From the NCBI GenBank assembly GCA_025459425.1, contig JALOQF010000021.1:1-37439 (forward strand): DNA of 37,439 nucleotides. Direction: 5' to 3'. The notes beneath the pieces are model-generated. The model searched no databases, was not told where the DNA came from, and worked only from the letters and a program-made list of their open reading frames with translations. Origin of the DNA: Myxococcaceae bacterium. GTDB lineage: Bacteria > Myxococcota > Myxococcia > Myxococcales > Myxococcaceae. Of this stretch, positions 1-8,899 are shown piece by piece; the stretch's first letter is position 1, and the number at the start of each line of letters is the position of its first letter. Position numbers and translations under genes: made by a program.

Positions 1-964
1 TCAGTCGGCGCAAGACATGGCGGCCGAGCTCGAGCGCTTCGTGGCGGGCCGCATGCCAGCGGGCAAGGTGCAGCAGCTCTTGCTCGAGCTGTTCGGCCCC
101 GAGGCGACGCGACGGCCGAGCACCGAGCTGCCGCCAGTGGCCGCGCCGCACCCATGGGCCGCGAAGACCGAGCCGGTGCCGCCCCTGCGGGACGTGGCGA
201 CGCGCGAGTCTGTGGCATTGGTGCGGCCGGGGCCGACGAGGCTGTCGCCCGAGCTGGCGGCGCCGACGCAGGCGGTGCCCGCCCTCGAGACCGAGCCCAC
301 ACCGACGCGCGCCCCGAGGCCTCTGGCCAACACGGTGCTGCAGCCGGAGCCGGTGAGCGGCTGGTCTCAGTCCCAGGTGGCGTCGGTGTCTCGCAAGCCG
401 TCGCCGCTGCTGCTCGCCGGGGCGCTGCTGCTGGCGATGGCCATCGGCGCCGCCGGCGTCTACGCGGTGGCCGGCCAGCGCGCGCCGGTCGTCGAAGAGG
501 TCGCGGCCGCACCGGTTCCAGCCCCAGCACCCGCGGCCGCGCCCCCAACGCCCGTCGTCGCCGAGGTGGCGCCGACTCCGGCTCCAGCGCTGGCGGCCGC
601 GTCACCCACCGTCGAGGCGCCAGACGCCGTGGACGCAGGGCGGGAGCCACGGGCGGTGTCAGCGGGCAGCGGAACGAACGAGCCCGTCGTGAAGCCGGCG
701 CCAGGGGTCGTGGCCGCTGCCACGTCGGAGGCCCCCGCGGTGGTCGCGAAGACGGGGCGGGTCAACGTGGTGGTGATGCCGTGGGCCGAGGTGCGGCTCG
801 GCGGGCGGGTGCTGGGCATCACCCCGATGGACCCGGTCGAGCTGCCCCGCGGCGCGCAGACATTGACGCTGGTGAACAGCGACCTCGGCGTGACGCGCAC
901 GGTGCAGGTGAAGGTGCCAGCCGGCGGAACGACGACGGTGAAGGTCGACCTGATGGCCGAGTAG
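1..964 (+). CDS. Ser/Thr protein kinase, C-terminal part (5' truncated by window edge)
   Basis: The reading frame is already open at base 2 (residues QSAQDMAAELERFVAG), so the start lies upstream. That opening resembles the last helix of bacterial Hanks-type Ser/Thr kinases, where a Ser-Ala-x-Asp/Glu-(Met/Leu) motif closes the kinase domain. It is followed by a Pro/Ala-rich juxtamembrane region, one membrane helix (about bases 395-475, Leu/Ala-rich), an Ala/Pro/Val-rich linker, and a C-terminal beta-rich domain of about 70 residues containing VRLGGRVLGITP, which fits a PEGA surface domain. The inferred protein is a cytoplasmic kinase with an exported sensor or wall-associated tail. The catalytic residues are outside the window, so the kinase call rests on the short end motif and overall architecture. 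It converges with the next gene, 7 bp away. Confidence 0.72.
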   Translation, partial: QSAQDMAAELERFVAGRMPAGKVQQLLLELFGPEATRRPSTELPPVAAPHPWAAKTEPVPPLRDVATRESVALVRPGPTRLSPELAAPTQAVPALETEPTPTRAPRPLANTVLQPEPVSGWSQSQVASVSRKPSPLLLAGALLLAMAIGAAGVYAVAGQRAPVVEEVAAAPVPAPAPAAAPPTPVVAEVAPTPAPALAAASPTVEAPDAVDAGREPRAVSAGSGTNEPVVKPAPGVVAAATSEAPAVVAKTGRVNVVVMPWAEVRLGGRVLGITPMDPVELPRGAQTLTLVNSDLGVTRTVQVKVPAGGTTTVKVDLMAE

Positions 965-971
965 GCGAGCG

Positions 972-1313
972 TCAGCTCTCGAGCTTGTCGACGATGAGCT
1001 CGACGAACTCGCGCGCGCGCAGCGCCGTGTACGAGTGCTCCTCTTCGAACCAGGCCACCACCGGGTCGGCCTGGCCCTCTTTCATGAGCTGGCCGACGAG
1101 CGGGTCGCGGTCGACGACGGCGACGAGGCGGCCGATGACGGCGTCGGCGTTCGGGTGACCGGCGTAGCGGCGGCGCAGCCACGTGAAGAGGAGGTACACG
1201 AGCGCGGGGTCGGCCTCTTCGACGAGCGCGAAGGAGTCGGCCGCGCTCATGGTGCCGTTCTCGATGCCTTCGAGGATTCGCAACGCCGCCGCCTGCTGTC
1301 GCTCGAAGCTCAT
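972..1313 (-). CDS. Small hypothetical acidic protein
   Basis: The protein has 113 residues. I chose the start at 1313 (MSFERQQAAALRILEGIENG) because the upstream in-frame extension is Arg-rich and looks like non-coding sequence. It appears all-helical, with no signal peptide and no membrane segment. The C-terminal half holds a WFEEEHSYTALRAREFVELI stretch. I do not recognise the family. It is transcribed away from the cytochrome c gene across a 224-bp divergent spacer, so the two may share control. Function unknown; coding status is well supported by codon-position GC and sensible composition. Confidence 0.7.
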   Translation of the reverse strand: MSFERQQAAALRILEGIENGTMSAADSFALVEEADPALVYLLFTWLRRRYAGHPNADAVIGRLVAVVDRDPLVGQLMKEGQADPVVAWFEEEHSYTALRAREFVELIVDKLES

Positions 1314-1390
1314 GGACGTGAAGCGTAGTCGGTTCTGCCTGACGGTCACGTCACGACTTCGCGAGACCAGGACGCGGCGAACCCACCACG

Positions 1391-1447
1391 CTGTTTCTCC
1401 AGCGAAACACCGTATTTCGAACACCCAGCCTGTTCCGCCCTCGAAAC
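1391..1447. promoter_or_regulatory. Paired imperfect dyads in divergent spacer
   Basis: Two 18-bp elements lie at 1391-1408 (CTGTTTCTCCAGCGAAAC) and 1430-1447 (CTGTTCCGCCCTCGAAAC). They match at 14 of 18 positions, and each has the form GTTTC/GTTCC, six bases, GAAAC. Start-to-start spacing is 39 bp. They lie between a minus-strand gene starting at 1313 and a plus-strand gene starting at 1538, so they could be repeated binding sites for one regulator. No convincing -35/-10 pair was identified. This is a weak inference from sequence symmetry only. Confidence 0.3.
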
Positions 1448-1537
1448 GGACGTACAACCGAATTGTCCGTGCGGCCCTGGCGGACGCGCAGCCCTCTGAC
1501 CCCACCCCGTTCGACCCCACCCCAAAGGAACTCACCG

Positions 1538-1855
1538 ATGCCCCGCCTCGTTCTTGCCCTTTCACTCCTGACGCTCGCGATGAGCTGCGGTCCGAGCCCT
1601 GAAGTCGAGGCCATCAATGCGCTCACCGGCGTGGCGGCCACGGGGCAGCCGCTGTACGCCACCAATTGCCAGACGTGTCACGGCGCCGACGGCAAGTCTG
1701 GCACCACGATGCGCAACGTGGCCGCGACGGCCAAGTCGAACCCCACACGGCTCATCTCGATCGTCGTCATCGGAGGCTTCTCGATGCCTTCGTTCTCGGG
1801 GAGGTTGAGCAACCAGGAGGTCGCCGACATCCTGGCTCACGCGAAGTCGCTCTGA
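1538..1855 (+). CDS. Lipoprotein single-domain cytochrome c
   Basis: The protein has 105 residues. The start at 1538 is supported by an AAGGA ribosome site just upstream and by an immediate lipoprotein signal (residues 1-17, ending LTLAMSC, lipidated Cys17). The mature part has one haem-binding CxxCH motif (Cys44, Cys47, His48) and a plausible sixth ligand Met83 in a GGFSMPSFSG loop, as in class I cytochromes c. It is expected to be membrane-anchored on the outer face of the inner membrane, or on an outer-membrane leaflet, and to pass electrons. No oxidase or dehydrogenase partner is adjacent, so the redox partner is unknown. It converges with the exonuclease gene 21 bp downstream. Confidence 0.88.
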   Translation: MPRLVLALSLLTLAMSCGPSPEVEAINALTGVAATGQPLYATNCQTCHGADGKSGTTMRNVAATAKSNPTRLISIVVIGGFSMPSFSGRLSNQEVADILAHAKSL

Positions 1856-1876
1856 TCCGAAGAGGGACCCGCCAGC

Positions 1877-2761
1877 TCACGGCAAGAACCGCAGCGGCCG
1901 GTCCACGAACTTCTCGATGCCGGCGTCCACGCACCAGGCGCGCCAGGCGTCTCTCGGAGCGCCTTGCCACCGCAGCTCGTCGAGCGACTCGTCGAGCGGC
2001 ACGTCGAGGCGCAACGTGGCCAGCGTGCGATAGAGCGTCGCCTCGGCGCGGTGGGCAGAAAGCGTTCCGGCCAGCTTCTCGGCCCCGCGCACCTTCACCG
2101 TCCAGGCCTTCGCGTCGTCGGGAATCTGCTCGAGGTGCGGGTAGACCGACAGCACCGCCTGCGCGCCCTTCTCGCCCCAGCCGTCGAGCCCGGGAATGCC
2201 GTCGGCGGTGTCTCCGACGAGCGCGAGGAAGTCGGGCACGCTGGGTGGGCCGAAGCCCCGCTCGGCGCGCAGGCTGGCCTCGGTGAAGACCCGTCTGCGC
2301 ATGCGGTCGACCTGCACCACGCGCTCGCCGTCGAGCACCTGGCCGAGGTCCTTGTCGGGCGTCATCACCCGCACCTGGGTGACGCCTGGCGCCTTCGCGA
2401 AGCGCACCGCCGCGGTGGCGAGCGCGTCGTCGCACTCGAAGTCCTTCATCGACCAGACGACGACCCCCAGCGCCGCGACGGCCGCTTCGACGTCGTCGAA
2501 CTGCGCGGCGAGCGCTGCGTCGATGCCAGCCTCGGTCTTGTAGCCATCGAACAAGTCGTTGCGGAACGACCGAATCGGGTTGTCGAAGGCGACGGCCAGG
2601 TGCGTGACGGCCTCGTCCGCATCTGCCAGCAACGCGAGCAGCGAGCCGACGACGCCGACCGTCGCCTTCAGGTCCTTGCCAGAAGGAGACGTGTGGGACG
2701 GGCGCGGAGCGTAGTGGGCGCGGAAGAGCTCGAACGTGCCGTCGACGAGGTGGACTCGCAT
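1877..2761 (-). CDS. Stand-alone 5'-3' exonuclease / flap endonuclease
   Basis: The protein has 294 residues if translation begins at 2761 (MRVHLVDGTFELFR), which places the first metal-binding Asp (VDGT) near the N terminus as in the family; an upstream in-frame ATG at 2800 would add 13 residues. The central TPDKDLGQVL and the GDTADGIPGLDGWGEKGA stretch match the metal site and helix-hairpin-helix of the PolA N-terminal 5'-nuclease family. There is no polymerase or 3'-5' exonuclease domain, so this is the free-standing form. The likely role is removal of 5' flaps or RNA primers in DNA repair or replication. It is divergent from a PD-(D/E)XK nuclease gene, giving a small DNA-processing cluster. 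Confidence 0.88.
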   Translation of the reverse strand: MRVHLVDGTFELFRAHYAPRPSHTSPSGKDLKATVGVVGSLLALLADADEAVTHLAVAFDNPIRSFRNDLFDGYKTEAGIDAALAAQFDDVEAAVAALGVVVWSMKDFECDDALATAAVRFAKAPGVTQVRVMTPDKDLGQVLDGERVVQVDRMRRRVFTEASLRAERGFGPPSVPDFLALVGDTADGIPGLDGWGEKGAQAVLSVYPHLEQIPDDAKAWTVKVRGAEKLAGTLSAHRAEATLYRTLATLRLDVPLDESLDELRWQGAPRDAWRAWCVDAGIEKFVDRPLRFLP

Positions 2762-2834
2762 GGGCGCGTTGTCGACCGGGCAGCGCGCGGTGTCCACCAT
2801 CGATGACGTGGCGCGCGCGTGGGGCAGGCGAGCC

Positions 2835-2851
2835 CTTCACACGAGGTGAAG
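2835..2851. promoter_or_regulatory. Short dyad between divergent nuclease genes
   Basis: Perfect 6-bp arms CTTCAC and GTGAAG are separated by five bases in the 174-bp spacer between the 5'-3' exonuclease (start 2761, minus) and the PD-(D/E)XK protein (start 2936, plus). It could be an operator shared by both genes or a chance hairpin. No protein is assigned to it. Confidence 0.2.
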
Positions 2852-2935
2852 CGCCCAACCGACTGCCGAAACGGCGGCGTGCGGGTCCACCAGATGGCCA
2901 GACGGCAGATGACGCGTCGGAGCCCGGGTGGTGGG

Positions 2936-5900
2936 ATGCGCCCCGTGCGTGACTTCATCATCAGCCGACGCAGCGACCTTCGACTCGCCGAGGTGACGCG
3001 CGCGCTCGACGACCTTCCTTCGAGCGCCGAGGTGTTGCTGCTGGGCGTCAGCTTCGAGGCCGTCGCCGAGGTGACGCGCGGGCTCGGCCGTTCCCTCTTC
3101 GGGTGGAAGCGCACCACGCTGGGACGGCACGCGCTCGAGCTCGCCCGCCCTGCACTGCTGGCCCGGGGCCTCGCGGCGACGACGTCGCTCTCGCTCGAAG
3201 CCCTCTGGGCCCGCGTGACGTGGGACCTCGGAGCCGCCAACCAGCTCCATCGCCTCGCGCCACTCGAAGGCAAGCCCGGGCTGTCTCGCGCGCTGGCCCG
3301 CACCGTGTCCGAGCTGCGGCTCCTCGGCGTGTCGCCCGACGCCGTCGAGCCGGCCCTCGGAGACGCCATGCGCGCCTTCGAGCAGGCCCTCGCCCACGCG
3401 AAGCTCGTCGACCGCGCCCAGGTGTTCGCCCTCGCCACCGAGGCCGTCGCGTCGTCACCGGCCCTGCCCACCTTCTTCATCGACGTGCCGGTGGCGCCGG
3501 GCGCCGAGGCCACCTTCGTCGCCGCGCTCTCGCGGCACGCGCCGCGCGTGCTCGCCACCGCGCCCGCGGAAGACACCGTCTCCATCACCGAGTGGTCGGC
3601 CCTCTTCGGCCCACCGCGCGTCCTCGAACCGGCCGGCCATGACGCGCTCTCGGCGCTCCAGCGACACCTCTTCACCGCCGATGCCCCCGCGCAGCCCCAC
3701 ACCCTCGAGGACTTCTTCTCGGCTCCCGGCGAAGCACGCGAGTGCGTCGAGGTGGCCCGGCGCATCGTGGCGTTGGCGAGAGCGGGCGTGCGCTTCGACG
3801 ACATGGCCGTGCTGCTGCGAAGCCCCCAGGCCTACCGCGCGCCGCTCGAAGACGCGTTCCGTCGCGCGGGAGTGAAGGCCCACTTCTCGTCGGGCCTGCC
3901 CCGGCCTGACCCGTCGGGCCGCGCGCTCCTCGCGCTCCTGCGCTGCGCCGAAGAAGGCCTCTCGGCGCGGCGCTTCAGCGAGTACCTGTCGTTATCCCAG
4001 GTGCCGAAGCCTGACGCCGCAGGCGCTCCGCCGAAAGCCGACGTGCGCTTCAGCCGGCCCGACGCAGCCGAGACGCTCTTGCCGCTGTCTCCCGGCGCCC
4101 CGCCACCACCGGCGCCACCCGAAGAGGTTGGTGACGTCGAAGGCCCGGCCGTGCTCGGGCAGCTCCGCGCGCCACGCCGCTGGGAGCAGCTCATCGTCGA
4201 CGCGGCCGTCATCGGAGGCACCGACCGCTGGCGCCGCCGCCTCGCGGGCCTGCGCAACCGGCTGCTGAAGGAGCGCCTCAACCCCACCGCCACCGACGCC
4301 CAGGTGGCCCGCGTCGACCGGTCGCTGGGCGACTTGAACGCGCTCGAGCAGTTCGCGCTCCCGCTGCTCGACGACCTCGCGGCCCTGCCGGCCCGCGCCA
4401 CCTGGGGTGAGTGGCTCGACGCGCTCTCGTCCCTCGCCTCGCGCGCGCTCAAGTCACCGGAGCGCGTGCTCTCGGTCCTCACGGAGCTCTCCCCGATGCG
4501 GCCCATCGGCCCACTCGAGCTGGCCGAGGTGCGCGCCGTCTTGTCCCGCCGGCTCGGCGAAGTGACCGAGCCACCCGAGGTACGTCGGCACGGCTGTGTC
4601 TTCGTCGCGCCCGTCGAGGCGGCGCGCGGCGCGTCCTTCCACACCGTCTTCATCCCCGGGCTGGCCGAGCGCGTCTTTCCCCAGAAGCTGAAGGAGGACC
4701 CGCTGCTGCCCGACCGCGCGCGCGTCACGGTGTCGCCCGCGCTCGAGACGGCGGAGCGGCGCATCGCGCAGGAACGTCTCGCGCTCCTGCTCGCCGTCGG
4801 CGCCGCCCGCGAAAGGGCCGTGCTGTCGTACCCGCGCGTCGACGTGGAGCACGCCCGCCCCCGCGTGCCGTCGTTCTACGCGCTCGAGGCCGCGCGCGCG
4901 GTGCAGGGTTCGCTGCCCGCCTTCGAGACGCTCGCGCGCCAGGCCGAGGCCCGCGCCAGTGTTCGCCTCGCGTGGCCCGCGCCGCCGAGGCGCGACGACG
5001 CCATCGACGACACCGAGTTCGACCTCGCGACGCTCGAGTCACTCTTCTCGGCGACGGGCCCGGTGAAGGGCCGCGCGCGGTACCTCGTCTCGACCAACCC
5101 GCACCTCGCGCGCACGCTGCGCGCCCGCTACGCCCGCTGGCAGTCGAGCGCGCTGTCGGCCTTCGACGGCCTGGTGCGGCCCTCGGCGCTCGCGCGCGCC
5201 GCCCTCGAAGCCCACCACCCGACGAAGCGCCCCTTCTCGCCCACCGCGCTCGAGCAGTACGCCGCCTGCCCGTACCGCTTCTTCCTCTCGGCCATCTTGC
5301 GGCTCGAGCCTTACGAGGTGCCAGAGGAGCTCGAAGAGCTGGGCCCGCTCGAGAAGGGCTCGATGGCGCACGAGGTGCAGTTCCGCCTGCTGTCGGCGCT
5401 CGCGCGCGAGGGCGTGCAGGTGACGCCGGCGACGCTCGACGACGTGCTGAAGCGCCTGCGGGTCGTCATCGACGAGGTGGCCAGCAGCGTCTACGACGAG
5501 TTCAAGCCCGCCATCGAGCGCGTGTGGCGCGACGGGGTGCAGACGCTCGAAGCCGACCTGCGCGAGTGGCTGAAGAAGACGAGCGACGACACCGAGTGGC
5601 GGCCCGCGCACTTCGAGCTGGCCTTCGGGCTCCCCGGCCGCGACGTCGACGCGCAGGACCCGGCGAGCTCGTCGACGCCGGTGACGCTGGTGGAGGGCCT
5701 GCAGGTGCGGGGCTCCATCGACCTGGTCGAGAAGCACGTCGCCTCGGGCGCGCTGCGGGCGACGGACTACAAGACGGGCCGGGCGCGGGCCGAGGAAGGC
5801 AACGTCATCGGCGGTGGGCGGCACCTGCAGCCGGTGCTGTACGCGCTGGTGCTCGAGCGCTTCTTCCAGGGCGCGAAGGTGTGGGGCGGGCGGCTCTATT

Positions 5901-6160
5901 ACACGACGCAGGTCGGCGGGTACGAGGAGCGGCCCACCCCGCTGGACACCGTGGCGCGCGAGGCCTTCGGGCTGGTGGCGCGGACGCTGCGGAGCGCGCT
6001 CGAGACGGGCTTCTTCCCCGCGGCGCCCGACGAGGGTGAGTGCACGTGGTGCTCGTTCCAGGCCGTCTGTGGCCCCGACGAGGAGCGCCGGCTGAGGCAG
6101 ACGCGCAAGTCGCTCCGCAGCGAGTTCGCCGAGCTGCGCGCGCTTCGCCAGCAGCCCTGA
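2936..6160 (+). CDS. AddB/RecB-like PD-(D/E)XK nuclease with Fe-S cysteines
   Basis: The protein has 1074 residues from ATG 2936 (MRPVRDFIISRRSDL); ATGs at 2909 and earlier are possible but add Arg/Gly-rich sequence. The N-terminal two thirds has an inactive-helicase look: it contains the DDMAVLLRSPQAYRAPLEDAF segment typical of UvrD-like C domains, but I see no Walker A GxGKT. The C-terminal nuclease has Asp929 (GSIDLVE), and Asp944 and Lys946 (TDYKTG). Cys778 (AACPYRFF) with Cys1036, Cys1039 and Cys1045 (CTWCSFQAVC) matches the split four-cysteine 4Fe-4S staple of AddB-type nucleases. The likely role is processing of double-strand DNA ends. The usual AddA helicase partner is not in this window. 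It converges with ptsI. Confidence 0.85.
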   Translation: MRPVRDFIISRRSDLRLAEVTRALDDLPSSAEVLLLGVSFEAVAEVTRGLGRSLFGWKRTTLGRHALELARPALLARGLAATTSLSLEALWARVTWDLGAANQLHRLAPLEGKPGLSRALARTVSELRLLGVSPDAVEPALGDAMRAFEQALAHAKLVDRAQVFALATEAVASSPALPTFFIDVPVAPGAEATFVAALSRHAPRVLATAPAEDTVSITEWSALFGPPRVLEPAGHDALSALQRHLFTADAPAQPHTLEDFFSAPGEARECVEVARRIVALARAGVRFDDMAVLLRSPQAYRAPLEDAFRRAGVKAHFSSGLPRPDPSGRALLALLRCAEEGLSARRFSEYLSLSQVPKPDAAGAPPKADVRFSRPDAAETLLPLSPGAPPPPAPPEEVGDVEGPAVLGQLRAPRRWEQLIVDAAVIGGTDRWRRRLAGLRNRLLKERLNPTATDAQVARVDRSLGDLNALEQFALPLLDDLAALPARATWGEWLDALSSLASRALKSPERVLSVLTELSPMRPIGPLELAEVRAVLSRRLGEVTEPPEVRRHGCVFVAPVEAARGASFHTVFIPGLAERVFPQKLKEDPLLPDRARVTVSPALETAERRIAQERLALLLAVGAARERAVLSYPRVDVEHARPRVPSFYALEAARAVQGSLPAFETLARQAEARASVRLAWPAPPRRDDAIDDTEFDLATLESLFSATGPVKGRARYLVSTNPHLARTLRARYARWQSSALSAFDGLVRPSALARAALEAHHPTKRPFSPTALEQYAACPYRFFLSAILRLEPYEVPEELEELGPLEKGSMAHEVQFRLLSALAREGVQVTPATLDDVLKRLRVVIDEVASSVYDEFKPAIERVWRDGVQTLEADLREWLKKTSDDTEWRPAHFELAFGLPGRDVDAQDPASSSTPVTLVEGLQVRGSIDLVEKHVASGALRATDYKTGRARAEEGNVIGGGRHLQPVLYALVLERFFQGAKVWGGRLYYTTQVGGYEERPTPLDTVAREAFGLVARTLRSALETGFFPAAPDEGECTWCSFQAVCGPDEERRLRQTRKSLRSEFAELRALRQQP

Positions 6161-6220
6161 CGTATCGTGGAGACCGGTTGGGCATCGACCGCACCATGGC
6201 GGCCCGCTGACAGGTCAGGC

Positions 6221-7978
6221 CTACTCGAGCGTGGCGAAGCGCCTGTCCATCTCGGCCTTCACGAAGCGCTCGATTTCTTCCGCGGTGGTGAGGTGCATCG
6301 CCTTCTCGAAGACGGCCTTCGCCTCGGTCATCGACACGCTGCGGATGATGCGCTTCACGGTGGGAATCTGGCCGCTCGTCATCGAGAACTCGTCGAGCCC
6401 CAGCGCGAGCAGCACCAGCGTGGCGGAGGCGTCTCCGGCCATCTCGCCGCACATCGACACGGGAATGCCGGCGCCCTTCGCGGCCCCGACGATGTGCTGC
6501 ACCATGCGCAGAATCGACAGGTGCATCGGCCGGTACAGGTACGCGACGTCTCGGTTCTGCCGGTCGATGGCCAGCGAGTATTGAATGAGGTCGTTGGTGC
6601 CGATGCTGAAGAAGTCGGCCTCTTGCGCGAGGCGGTCGGCGATCCACGCGGCGCTGGGCGTCTCGACCATGATGCCGACTTGAAACCGCCGGCCCATCGG
6701 CACGCCCTGCCGTGACAGCTCCGAGCGGCAGGCCTCGAGCTCGCTGCGGGCCTCGCGCAGCTCCGACACGCCCGACACCATCGGGAACATCACCTTGAGG
6801 TTGCCGTGCACGCTCGCGCGAAGGAGCGCCCGCAGCTGCGCCCGGAACACCTCGCGGTGCTGCAGGCAGTACCGAATCGCGCGCAGGCCGAGCGCCGGGT
6901 TGATTTCCTTCTCGCGCGCCTTGCCGGGCACCTTGTCGGCGCCGAGGTCGAGCGTGCGAATGGTGACGGGCCGGTCGCCCATCGCCTCGAGCACGGCCTT
7001 GTAGGCCTGGTAGTGCTCCTCTTCGGTGGGCGCAGCGGGGCGGTCGAGGAACAGGAACTCGGTGCGGTACAGGCCGATGCCCTCGGCGCCGTGCGCGAGC
7101 AGCGACGGAATCTCGTCGGCGAACTCGATGTTGCCGTTGAGCCGCACGCGCACGCCGTCGATGGTGACCGACGGCAGCTCGGCGGTCTTCAGCGCGATGG
7201 CCTCGTTGGCGAGCTGCCGGCGCATCGTCTCGCGGAAGAGGGCGAGCTGCTCCTCGGGCGGGTTGACGAGCACCAGGCCGCGGCGGCCGTCGACGGCGAC
7301 GGTGTCTCCCGCGCGAATGGCGTCGGCGGCCTTGCCGAGGCCCACGACGGCCGGCACGTCACGCGCGCGGGCGACGATGGCGGTGTGGCTCGTCTGGCCG
7401 CCGAGGTCGGTGACGAAGGCGCCCACCTTGCCCGTCTTCACCAGCATCGCGGCGTCGGCGGGGCTGATGTCGTGGGCGACGATGATGGCGCCGACGGGCA
7501 CCTCGAGCTCCTGGTCGACGACCTCGCCCATCAGGTTGCGCACGATGCGGTCGGCGACGAACTCGATGTCGCTCTTGCGCTCGCGGAAGTACTCGTCTTC
7601 GAGGTTGTCGAACTGGTGGCGCAGGCGGCGGCACACGCGGCGCACGGCCCACTCGGCGTTGATGGTCTCTTCCTTGATGAGCCGGGTGACCTCGACGAGG
7701 AACATCGGGTCGTGGAGCATCATGCGGTGCGCTTCGAGGATGAGCCCGTGCTCGTTCTCGGCGCCCGTCGACAGCTTGTCCTTGAGGTCTTCGAGCTGCT
7801 TGTCGGACAGGGTGATGGCCGTCTTGAAGCGCAGGACCTCGCCGTCGACCTCCTTCAGGTCGAGGCGCACCTTGGGCGTGCGCACCTTCTTGGCGTCGAG
7901 CACGAAGGCGTGGCCGACGGCGACACCCGGGCTCGCACCGATTCCCTGGAACTGGACCGTCGCCGTCACGAAGGGCAC
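6221..7978 (-). CDS. ptsI: PTS enzyme I (PEP:protein phosphotransferase)
   Basis: The protein has 585 residues from a GTG at 7978; a second GTG at 7969 is possible, neither has a strong ribosome site, and the chosen length is normal for the family. It transfers phosphate from phosphoenolpyruvate to HPr. Visible landmarks are the N-terminal GIGASPGVAVG, the phospho-histidine loop GGQTSHTAIVARA (His198), Arg305 in GIGLYRTEFLF, the metal/PEP segment FFSIGTNDLIQYSLAIDR, and catalytic Cys510 in MCGEMAGD. All key residues are present. There is no GAF or NPr-type sensor domain, so it is the sugar-type enzyme I rather than PtsP. No HPr or EII gene is adjacent. It lies 82 bp downstream of a lipoprotein gene on the same strand. 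Confidence 0.95.
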   Translation of the reverse strand: MPFVTATVQFQGIGASPGVAVGHAFVLDAKKVRTPKVRLDLKEVDGEVLRFKTAITLSDKQLEDLKDKLSTGAENEHGLILEAHRMMLHDPMFLVEVTRLIKEETINAEWAVRRVCRRLRHQFDNLEDEYFRERKSDIEFVADRIVRNLMGEVVDQELEVPVGAIIVAHDISPADAAMLVKTGKVGAFVTDLGGQTSHTAIVARARDVPAVVGLGKAADAIRAGDTVAVDGRRGLVLVNPPEEQLALFRETMRRQLANEAIALKTAELPSVTIDGVRVRLNGNIEFADEIPSLLAHGAEGIGLYRTEFLFLDRPAAPTEEEHYQAYKAVLEAMGDRPVTIRTLDLGADKVPGKAREKEINPALGLRAIRYCLQHREVFRAQLRALLRASVHGNLKVMFPMVSGVSELREARSELEACRSELSRQGVPMGRRFQVGIMVETPSAAWIADRLAQEADFFSIGTNDLIQYSLAIDRQNRDVAYLYRPMHLSILRMVQHIVGAAKGAGIPVSMCGEMAGDASATLVLLALGLDEFSMTSGQIPTVKRIIRSVSMTEAKAVFEKAMHLTTAEEIERFVKAEMDRRFATLE

Positions 7979-8060
7979 CGTATCGCGACGACGCCACCGG
8001 GTGGAGCCTCTCGTGTGCGGCTCTTCGTCTCGGCGGACGTGGCTGGTGGAGCACCGCCGG

Positions 8061-8639
8061 TCATCGCTCCACCGGACACCCCACGAAGCGTGCGCGCGCT
8101 CCCGACGCCACGTCGACGAGCGCCTCGAGCCGGGTGAGCGCGGCGTTGTCGGGGCCGCCCACGCCGAGCTCGAGCTCGAACCCGGCACCGAAGTGGTCGA
8201 CCGTCGCGACGCGGCCTCCGAGGTCGAGCCGGAGCTGCGCGCCAGGCAGATCGGTGACCGCCGACGTCATCGAGGCACGGCGCTCGACGAAGCGCTCCGT
8301 GACGAACTCGGCGACGACGCGGCGGGCGAGCGCGGGGTCGATTCGCCACTGCGCCGGGCCTGGCTCGCGCACGTGCCGCTCACCGACGGCCTCGACCCGT
8401 CCATCGGCGTGGAGCGTGACGACATAGACGGGGCAGACGCCGAAGCAGGCCGTGCGCGTCAGGGTCACCGAGTCGGTCGGCCGAATGGTTTCGAAGGCCG
8501 AGTCAGGAAGTGGCGCGAGCCGGACCGGAGTGAGCGGCGGGCACGACAGCTCGACGACCGCCCCGGGCCTCGCGTCGTCAGCAGCCGGAAGGCGGGCGTG
8601 GGCGCAGGACAGCAACAGCAGGGTGAGAAGCCAGCGCAT
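8061..8639 (-). CDS. DUF6438-like lipoprotein
   Basis: The protein has 192 residues. The start at 8639 gives a compact lipoprotein signal (MRWLLTLLLLSC, lipidated Cys12). The core LTRTACFGVCPVYVVTLHADG (Cys65, Cys69) matches the hallmark C-F-G-x-C-P-x-Y segment of the DUF6438 family, whose function is unknown to me. The two cysteines could form a disulphide or bind metal. It is probably exported and membrane-anchored. It precedes ptsI on the same strand, but the 82-bp gap and unrelated role make a functional link uncertain. The 260 bp upstream (8640-8899) show no gene that I can support and presumably hold the promoter. Confidence 0.75.
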   Translation of the reverse strand: MRWLLTLLLLSCAHARLPAADDARPGAVVELSCPPLTPVRLAPLPDSAFETIRPTDSVTLTRTACFGVCPVYVVTLHADGRVEAVGERHVREPGPAQWRIDPALARRVVAEFVTERFVERRASMTSAVTDLPGAQLRLDLGGRVATVDHFGAGFELELGVGGPDNAALTRLEALVDVASGARARFVGCPVER

Positions 8640-8899
8640 GGAGCGCCACGTACTCCGCCAGCGTCGACGGCACCTCGTTTTCTCCGAAGATGAGAAAGCA
8701 CATCCACCCCGGCGCGCGACCGAAGTGCTGCACAGAAGGCGAGACACTTGCCGCTGGCGCCGCGTCGCGAATTGCGCCGAAGTCAGCCAGGACGGACTCG
8801 ACGACACGGTCGCGAAGTGTCTCACCGCGGCGGTCAGAACATGGACCTTCCCGAAACCACGCGACGGCGGCGTGACCGTCATCACGTACCCGCTTCTGT

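Noticed and set aside
6806..8137. Plus-strand open frame (about 440 codons) opposite ptsI
   Set aside because: Antisense of a well-conserved enzyme I with all catalytic residues; shadow frame.
8640..8899. Small plus-strand open frames between the DUF6438-like and esterase genes
   Set aside because: No ribosome site, no protein-like composition; more likely promoter and spacer DNA.
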